Of a stretch of DNA of 64,000 nucleotides, positions 59,305 to 64,000 are shown in pieces. A program made the translations under genes and the position numbers. The notes beneath the pieces were generated by a model, which had not been told where the DNA came from, did not search any database, and saw only the letters and a list, made by a program, of their open reading frames with translations. The stretch lies in assembly GCF_002127265.1 (NCBI RefSeq), contig NZ_NFUU01000001.1, positions 2,302,040 to 2,366,039 on the forward strand. The letters run 5' to 3'. This DNA comes from Hydrogenophaga sp. IBVHS1 (GTDB lineage: Bacteria; Pseudomonadota; Gammaproteobacteria; Burkholderiales; Burkholderiaceae_C). Every line of letters begins with the position of its first letter. Position 1 is the stretch's first letter.

Positions 59305-60546
59305 ATGCTCACTGATCCTGATTGCAAGAACAGCACCTGCCCGCCCGACAAGAAGCGGATGCGCCTGACCGATTCGGCAGGCCTGTACCTGGAAGTCAGT
59401 CCGAGCGGTTCAAAGCGTTGGTTTCTGAAGCTGTACAAGGGGGGCAAGGAGACGCGCCTAGCGCTGGGCAGCTATCCGGCAGTGACCTTGAGGGAGGCAC
59501 GAAACAAGCGGGATGCAGCCAAGGTGCAAAAGGCGGAGGGCCGTGACCCGATAGAGTCGCGCAAGCTTGAAAAGCTGACCAAGGCCGCGACCGGGGCAAC
59601 TACCTTTGAAGCGGTGGCCCGTGAGTTCCACGCCGTCAAGGCGGCGGGCTGGAGCGACGGCCACGGCACCAAGTGGCTGCGGATGAACGAGATTTACCTG
59701 TTCCCACACATCGGCAGTTTGCCGGTGAGCAAAATCAAAGCCCCGTCTCTATTGGCGGCGCTGCGCAAGGCAGAGGCGAAGGGCATTCTCAGCACGGCGC
59801 AAGACCTGCAACAGATGGCCGGGCAGGTGTTCCGCTACGGCATTCAGACAGGCTACTGTGAGAGCAACCCGGCGGGCGACCTGAAGGGCGCACTCAAGCC
59901 CCATGTGGCGAAACACTTTTCAGCGGTGCTTGATCCGGTGGAGGCCGGGGGCTTGCTGCGGGCCATCGACGGCTACACCGGGCAACCGGCCACGCTGGCG
60001 GCAATGCAACTCTCTGCCCTGTTCTTTCAGCGGCCCGGCAACATCCGGGCAATGGAATGGGCATGGGTTGATCTGGAGGGGGCCATGCTGACCATTCCAC
60101 CGTCTGACATGAAGCGCAAGAAACACGAGAAGGTCAACGGCAAGCCCCACCTCGTGCCCCTGTCCACCCAAGCGGTGCGCATTCTGAAAATGCTGGAGCA
60201 GTTGACCGGGGGCGGGCGCTATGTGCTTCCGGGGGCGCGGGACCGCAACAAACCAATGAGCGACGGCACGATCAATGCGGCGCTGCGTCGGCTGGACTTT
60301 GGAAACGATGAACATGTGGCCCACGGGTTTCGAGCGATGGCCCGCACCATGATCGCGGAGCGCATCCCCGGTATTCCCGCTGACATGGTGGAAGCTCAAC
60401 TTGGCCACGGGAAAAGCGGGCCGCTAGGCAGCGCCTATGACCGTGCCGACTACCTGGGGCAGCGTCGCCAGATGATGCAGACGTGGGCCGACTATTTGGA
60501 CAAGCTGCGAGCCGGTGCCGAGGTGATCGAGTTCAAACGGGCCTAA
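59305..60546 (+). CDS. P4-type tyrosine integrase (DUF4102)
   Basis: Site-specific recombinase, 413 residues. The N-terminal DUF4102 arm-binding domain has RLTDSAGLYLEVSPSGSKRWFLKLYKGGKETRLALGSYPAVTLREARNKRDAA. The catalytic domain has Arg in QRPGNIRAMEW, HGFRAMARTM (His and second Arg), QLGHGKSG, and the tyrosine in SAYDRADYLGQRRQMMQTWADYL. It would insert the element at the tRNA-Gly 3' end. The ATG at 59305 follows the inverted repeat. Confidence 0.93.
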   Translation: MLTDPDCKNSTCPPDKKRMRLTDSAGLYLEVSPSGSKRWFLKLYKGGKETRLALGSYPAVTLREARNKRDAAKVQKAEGRDPIESRKLEKLTKAATGATTFEAVAREFHAVKAAGWSDGHGTKWLRMNEIYLFPHIGSLPVSKIKAPSLLAALRKAEAKGILSTAQDLQQMAGQVFRYGIQTGYCESNPAGDLKGALKPHVAKHFSAVLDPVEAGGLLRAIDGYTGQPATLAAMQLSALFFQRPGNIRAMEWAWVDLEGAMLTIPPSDMKRKKHEKVNGKPHLVPLSTQAVRILKMLEQLTGGGRYVLPGARDRNKPMSDGTINAALRRLDFGNDEHVAHGFRAMARTMIAERIPGIPADMVEAQLGHGKSGPLGSAYDRADYLGQRRQMMQTWADYLDKLRAGAEVIEFKRA

Positions 60547-60552
60547 GATTTT

Positions 60553-60608
60553 TGCCAGCCCTAGGCTGATCCCCGAAAAACCCGTTTCCCTGACGGGCTG
60601 GGCTGGCA
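60553..60608 (+). repeat. nested hairpins between integrase and the unknown gene
   Basis: TGCCAGCCC (60553-60561) pairs with GGGCTGGCA (60600-60608), and inside it CCCGT pairs with ACGGG across TTCCCTG. It starts just after the integrase stop. It could end integrase transcription or be a structured leader of the next gene; a T-run is lacking on the plus strand. Confidence 0.35.
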
Positions 60609-60636
60609 CCTCAATTCAGGGTGGCGCGAGGGGCGC

Positions 60637-61485
60637 ATGAGTAACTTATTCAAGCTGAAAAAGTGGATGTCGATTAGCGACACTGCAATAAGACTATCTA
60701 CGATCTTCGGTGAAAAGGTGGGTGAAGCAGATGTTTTGAGACTTGCACTTGATGGTCACTTAAAGCTTTCAGTTCAATTGGTCAACGGAGCATATGGCCG
60801 CTATTGCACACCAGTTAATGTCGATGACATTAAGTGGGTTGAAATGCCTTCGTTGGATGGCGTGCGCACGGTGAGTATTCCTGCTGGTGGACGAATCTGG
60901 TCAGATTCAAGAGGCACATTTCAAGTAACGGAAGGCGTCACTCGCTTGAATGAAGGCATCTGGGATTTGCCATTGACGGGCGGTGAGCGGATAGATGTAG
61001 AGCATGAATATCAAAACTTAACGAACGGACCAGAGGTCACTGGGGTAACGCTTGAAGGTATTTTCGTTGCTTCAGAAAGTGGAGGTCTCTACGAAATTCA
61101 GACGTCTTTTGAATTCAATGAATCAAAAATCATCGACAAACAAAAGCGATCTCCGACGCGTCGCAGTGTTGAATATTTTCCAGCAGGAGCCTTACCGACA
61201 GACAGCGTTCTAGTAGTCCGGACCGATGCACTGAGACAGCTTGAGCAGAGCATGAGTGAAGGGTCAGAACGAGCCGAGAAACCGTTGCTGACCCGCGAGC
61301 GCGACACCTTGCTGACCATCATTGCCGCCTTGGCGCAAGAGGCGAATATCAAGATCTCTACTCCCAGCAAGGCTGCGGTGGTGATAGAAGATTTAACCGT
61401 CCGCATGGGTGCGCCCGTCTCAAAACGAGCGATAGAGGAGCACCTGAAAAAAATACCTGATGCCTTAGGAAGTCGCGCCAAGTAA
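60637..61485 (+). CDS. mobile-element protein of unknown function
   Basis: A 282-residue protein I cannot name. Its GC is clearly lower than the host genes. The N-terminal 40 residues (MSISDTAIRLSTIFGEKVGEADVLRLALDGHLKLSV) look like a helix-turn-helix-like reading segment; the middle is beta-rich. The last 90 residues (TRERDTLLTIIAALAQEANIKISTPSKAA...VSKRAIEEHLKKIPDAL) are a helical module that recurs at the C-terminal ends of many phage and island proteins. It sits between integrase and AlpA, a place that often carries cargo or regulators. No membrane segment or signal. Confidence 0.75.
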   Translation: MSNLFKLKKWMSISDTAIRLSTIFGEKVGEADVLRLALDGHLKLSVQLVNGAYGRYCTPVNVDDIKWVEMPSLDGVRTVSIPAGGRIWSDSRGTFQVTEGVTRLNEGIWDLPLTGGERIDVEHEYQNLTNGPEVTGVTLEGIFVASESGGLYEIQTSFEFNESKIIDKQKRSPTRRSVEYFPAGALPTDSVLVVRTDALRQLEQSMSEGSERAEKPLLTRERDTLLTIIAALAQEANIKISTPSKAAVVIEDLTVRMGAPVSKRAIEEHLKKIPDALGSRAK

Positions 61486-61596
61486 GACATCGGCGGGCAT
61501 TTGCCCATTGATTTTGGCAACTGCCCTCCATCGAGAACACTAGGTTTGATATTTAGCCCCGTTGGCAAGTTGCGCCAATGTCATATAGGGGCAAAA

Positions 61597-61854
61597 ATGT
61601 CTATCTTGAGAATGCCAGCCGTTAAGGCTGAAACGGGACACCGCTCCCATGCAAGCATCTACAACGCTATCAAGGCCGGTCTTTTCACCAAGCCTGTGCA
61701 GATCGGGCAGAGGTCTGTTGGCTGGCCATCAAATGAAGTCGAAGCCATCAACGCGGCACGTATCAGCGGTCAATCAGAGGACGAGATCCGCGAACTGGTG
61801 AATCTGCTTCATTCGCAGCGGGGAAAAAAGCTGGCCGTATTGCTGGCCGCGTAA
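61597..61854 (+). CDS. AlpA-like phage/island regulatory protein
   Basis: An 85-residue helix-turn-helix protein (MSILRMPAVKAETGHRSHASIYNAIKAGLFTKPVQIGQRSVGWPSNEVEAINAARISG), the AlpA/excisionase-like pattern with the recognition segment SIYNAIKAGLFTKPVQIGQRSVGWP. Relatives regulate integrase or excision genes in P4-type elements. I use ATG 61597. It is followed by a small ORF whose GTG/ATG lies 4 to 10 nt on. Confidence 0.88.
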   Translation: MSILRMPAVKAETGHRSHASIYNAIKAGLFTKPVQIGQRSVGWPSNEVEAINAARISGQSEDEIRELVNLLHSQRGKKLAVLLAA

Positions 61855-61863
61855 GGGGTGACT

Positions 61864-62142
61864 ATGACGATCAACACCACCCCAAAAGAAACGCCCACCG
61901 GGGACGGCAATCCCACGGCAGGCAACACGATCAACGATCTCAATTTTCCCACGGCGGAGCGCAACGACAAAGCGTTTTCTAACCTGCGGGCAGCGTTCGC
62001 AATGAAGGGCCACGCGTTACACCGAACAGACCCGGCAGACGGGGCGGTGACATATTGGGCCGAACGTTGCGGACTGGTGCGCTACCTGCCCACCATTGAC
62101 ACGGCGCGGCGATTCCTGGAGCAGATTGGGGGGCGGCTGTGA
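61864..62142 (+). CDS. small element protein of unknown function
   Basis: A 92-residue reading frame preceded by AAGGGGTG, between AlpA and the primase-like gene. It has a polar Thr/Asn-rich start (MTINTTPKETPTGDGNPTAGNTINDLNF) and a conserved-looking second half (FSNLRAAFAMKGHALHRTDPADGAVTYWAERCGLVRYLPTIDTARRFLEQIG). Its stop overlaps the GTG of the next gene, which indicates a translated operon. Small ORFs of this type often precede TOPRIM primases in islands. Confidence 0.75.
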   Translation: MTINTTPKETPTGDGNPTAGNTINDLNFPTAERNDKAFSNLRAAFAMKGHALHRTDPADGAVTYWAERCGLVRYLPTIDTARRFLEQIGGRL

Positions 62143-64000
62143 TTGCAGGGTCTGATCCCTCCGAGCATTTCCGGGCCGCGATTGCATCGGCTGGCCTGAC
62201 ACCGCCAGACGCGATCGAGGCGGACGGCGCCATCCACCGTTTCAGCACCAGCGGCAAGCGGGCTGATGATTCGGGCTGGTATTTGTTGCACCTGGACGGC
62301 ATCCCGTCTGGTGCATTCGGATGCTGGCGCGAGGGCCTGCAATCCACCTGGTGCGGCAAGGCCGACAACGAGATGACTGCGACGGAGCGCGATGCCCACC
62401 GCCAGCGAGTCAACGCCATGCGGATGCAGCGCGAGGCAGAACAGGTGGAACGGCAGCGGCAGGCTGCAGCGGCGGCGGCACTGATCTTGACTCAGGCGAC
62501 ACCGACGACCGAGCATGAATACCTGACGCGCAAGGGCATCAAGCCCCACGGCGTGAAGTCTGACGGCCATCACTTGTTGATCCCGATGCGGGATACATCG
62601 GGGGCACTGCACAGCCTGCAAACCATCGCACCGGACGGCAGCAAGCGTTTTCAACCTGGCGGACGGGTGAAGGGCTGTTACTTCGCCATCGGAAAACCTG
62701 ATGGCGTGCTGATCGTGTGCGAAGGCTACGCCACCGGCGCGACCATCCATGAGGCGACAGGGCACGCGGTGGCGGTGGCGTTCAATGCGGGCAACCTGGA
62801 GGCCGTGGCATCTGCGCTGCGCATCAAATACCAGGCGCTGAAGATCACGGTGGCCGCTGACGATGACCACATGACCGAGGGCAACCCCGGGCTGAGCAAG
62901 GCGACTGCGGCGGCGCAATCTGTGGGCGGATGTGTGGCTGTGCCCGTGTTCCCGGCAGGCCGACCAGACAAGGCGACGGACTTCAATGACCTGCACCAGT
63001 TGGCCGGGCTGGTCGCGGTACGCCAATGCATTCAAGCGGCGCAAGCTACCGCCATATCAAGCGGCGCATGGCCGGAGCCCACGCCCTTGCCTGATGCGTT
63101 GCCACCTGTTCAAGCCTTCGACGCGGAGTTGATGCCAGACGCGTTGCGGCCCTGGGTGATGGACATTGCCCACCGGATGCAATGCCCGCCTGATTTCCCG
63201 GCTGTAGCCGCACTGGTGGCTGCATCAAGCCTGATCGGTGCCCGTGCTGTGGTGCAACCCAAGGCACGCGATGATTGGCAAGTAGTGCCGAATCTGTGGG
63301 GTATGACGGTAGGCCGGCCAGGCGTGAAAAAAAGCCCTGCACTGGCCGACACACTGCGACCGCTCAACCGTTTGCAGGCGAACGAGTTTGAGCAATGGCA
63401 GGTGGCACACGATGCATGGGCGCTCGATTGCAAGGTGGCCGAATTGGCGGGCGACGCCAACGGCAAGAAGGCCAAGGGGCTTGCCTTAAAAGACCCGGCG
63501 GCAGCGCGTGCCTTGCTAGAGCCAATCGACGCACCCGCCGAACCCGTGGCCCGGCGCTACATCGTCAACGACGCGACGGTGGAAAAGCTGGGCGAACTGT
63601 TGCAAGAGAACCCATGGGGCACTCTCTCCTATCGGGATGAACTGTACGGGCTGCTGACCAGCCTGGACAAGCAAGGGCAAGAAGGATCACGCGCCTTCTA
63701 TCTCCAAGCCTATGACGGCAATCAGGGATACACCTTTGACCGCATCCAGCGAGGCACCGTGCATGTGCCCCGTGTTTGTCTGTCGATGCTGGGCGGCATC
63801 CAGCCGGGCCGCGTTCAGGAATACGTGCGCGGTGCCGTTGCGGGTGGCAGTGCAGATGATGGCCTGCTGCAGCGGTTCGGCTTGACGGTGTGGCCTGACA
63901 CCAGTGGTGATTTTGTCCACGTTGACCAGTGGCCCGACACCCCGGCGAAACAGACCGCCTGGGCAGTTTTCGAGCGCCTCGCATCCCTAGCGCCAGCAAG
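62139..64000 (+). CDS. TOPRIM/DUF3987 primase-helicase-like protein (3' end outside window)
   Basis: The frame opens with GTG 62139, overlapping the previous stop, and stays open to the end of the window (more than 615 codons). The N-terminal region has a zinc-ribbon-like CWREGLQSTWCGK, then a TOPRIM domain with VLIVCEGYATGATIHEATGHAVAVAFNAGNL and the acidic VAADDD motif (about residues 185-250). From about residue 330 it matches the DUF3987 plan (VAALVAASSLIG, WGMTVGRPGVKKSP with a Walker-A-like loop, YRDELYGLLTSLDKQGQEGSRAFYLQAYDG). It probably primes or helps replicate the excised element. The C terminus is missing only because the window ends. Confidence 0.88.
   Translation, partial: MIAGSDPSEHFRAAIASAGLTPPDAIEADGAIHRFSTSGKRADDSGWYLLHLDGIPSGAFGCWREGLQSTWCGKADNEMTATERDAHRQRVNAMRMQREAEQVERQRQAAAAAALILTQATPTTEHEYLTRKGIKPHGVKSDGHHLLIPMRDTSGALHSLQTIAPDGSKRFQPGGRVKGCYFAIGKPDGVLIVCEGYATGATIHEATGHAVAVAFNAGNLEAVASALRIKYQALKITVAADDDHMTEGNPGLSKATAAAQSVGGCVAVPVFPAGRPDKATDFNDLHQLAGLVAVRQCIQAAQATAISSGAWPEPTPLPDALPPVQAFDAELMPDALRPWVMDIAHRMQCPPDFPAVAALVAASSLIGARAVVQPKARDDWQVVPNLWGMTVGRPGVKKSPALADTLRPLNRLQANEFEQWQVAHDAWALDCKVAELAGDANGKKAKGLALKDPAAARALLEPIDAPAEPVARRYIVNDATVEKLGELLQENPWGTLSYRDELYGLLTSLDKQGQEGSRAFYLQAYDGNQGYTFDRIQRGTVHVPRVCLSMLGGIQPGRVQEYVRGAVAGGSADDGLLQRFGLTVWPDTSGDFVHVDQWPDTPAKQTAWAVFERLASLAPA

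Larger units (their letters stand above)
59095..64000 (+). mobile_element. left end of an integrative element at tRNA-Gly
   Basis: Starts at the 3' end of tRNA-Gly(CCC) with a P4-type tyrosine integrase reading away from the tRNA, then a low-GC unknown gene, an AlpA-like regulator, a small ORF and a TOPRIM/DUF3987 primase-like gene. This order is typical of P4-like satellites or small integrative islands. The right end and the second attachment copy lie outside the window. Confidence 0.85.

Overview
The window looks like chromosomal DNA of a high-GC betaproteobacterium of the family Comamonadaceae (a Hydrogenophaga-like organism is my best guess from gene order and protein flavour; this is inference). 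Supporting signs are the dense, high-GC coding, the orders glyA-nrdR-pilus genes-ribD and ybgC-tolQ-tolR-tolA next to dnaE, a ZTP riboswitch ahead of glyA, and two copies of an extragenic GC-rich repeat of the type scattered through Comamonadaceae genomes.

Layout. 1-6.5 kb: on the minus strand, an EamA transporter, tRNA-Ser(GCU) with its own terminator, lysC, tilS, accA, a 3-methyladenine DNA glycosylase and cysS. 6.7-12 kb: a tightly packed plus-strand envelope cluster (TPR protein, L,D-transpeptidase, two cyclophilins, lpxH, mtfA). 12-18.5 kb, minus strand: a DUF349 protein and a very large DUF748/AsmA-like protein, followed by about 650 bp without a gene that is packed with hairpins and looks like a structured RNA locus. 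19-22 kb: lytic transglycosylase, ZTP riboswitch, glyA, nrdR. 22-29.6 kb: a complete minor-pilin set (fimT, pilV, pilW, pilX, pilY1, pilE). 29.6-38.1 kb: the riboflavin operon ribD // ribE-ribBA-ribH-nusB, split after ribD by a lower-GC fragment of a large cadherin/Ig-repeat adhesin (minus strand) abutting a 5'-truncated second pilY1 and a second pilE-like gene. 38-45.4 kb: an aminotransferase, ybgC-tolQ-tolR-tolA, and convergent dnaE. 45.5-49 kb: DUF599 protein, then a flavodoxin-DoxX-pirin operon diverging from a LysR regulator over a perfect 23-bp palindrome. 49-59 kb: FAD oxidoreductase, gluQ, trmB, RluA-type pseudouridine synthase, Tat-type transglutaminase-like protein, TlpA-like thioredoxin, alaS, a gabD-type dehydrogenase and tRNA-Gly(CCC).

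59.1-64 kb: the left end of an integrative element inserted at tRNA-Gly: P4-type tyrosine integrase, a low-GC gene of unknown function, an AlpA-like regulator, a small ORF, and the start of a TOPRIM/DUF3987 primase-helicase-like gene that runs off the window end. This is the most obviously acquired region.

Most genes are ordinary housekeeping. The points most worth following are the adhesin/pilY1 scar inside the riboflavin operon, the structured minus-strand RNA candidate at about 18.53-18.90 kb, the repeat architecture upstream of the integrase, and the LysR palindrome.
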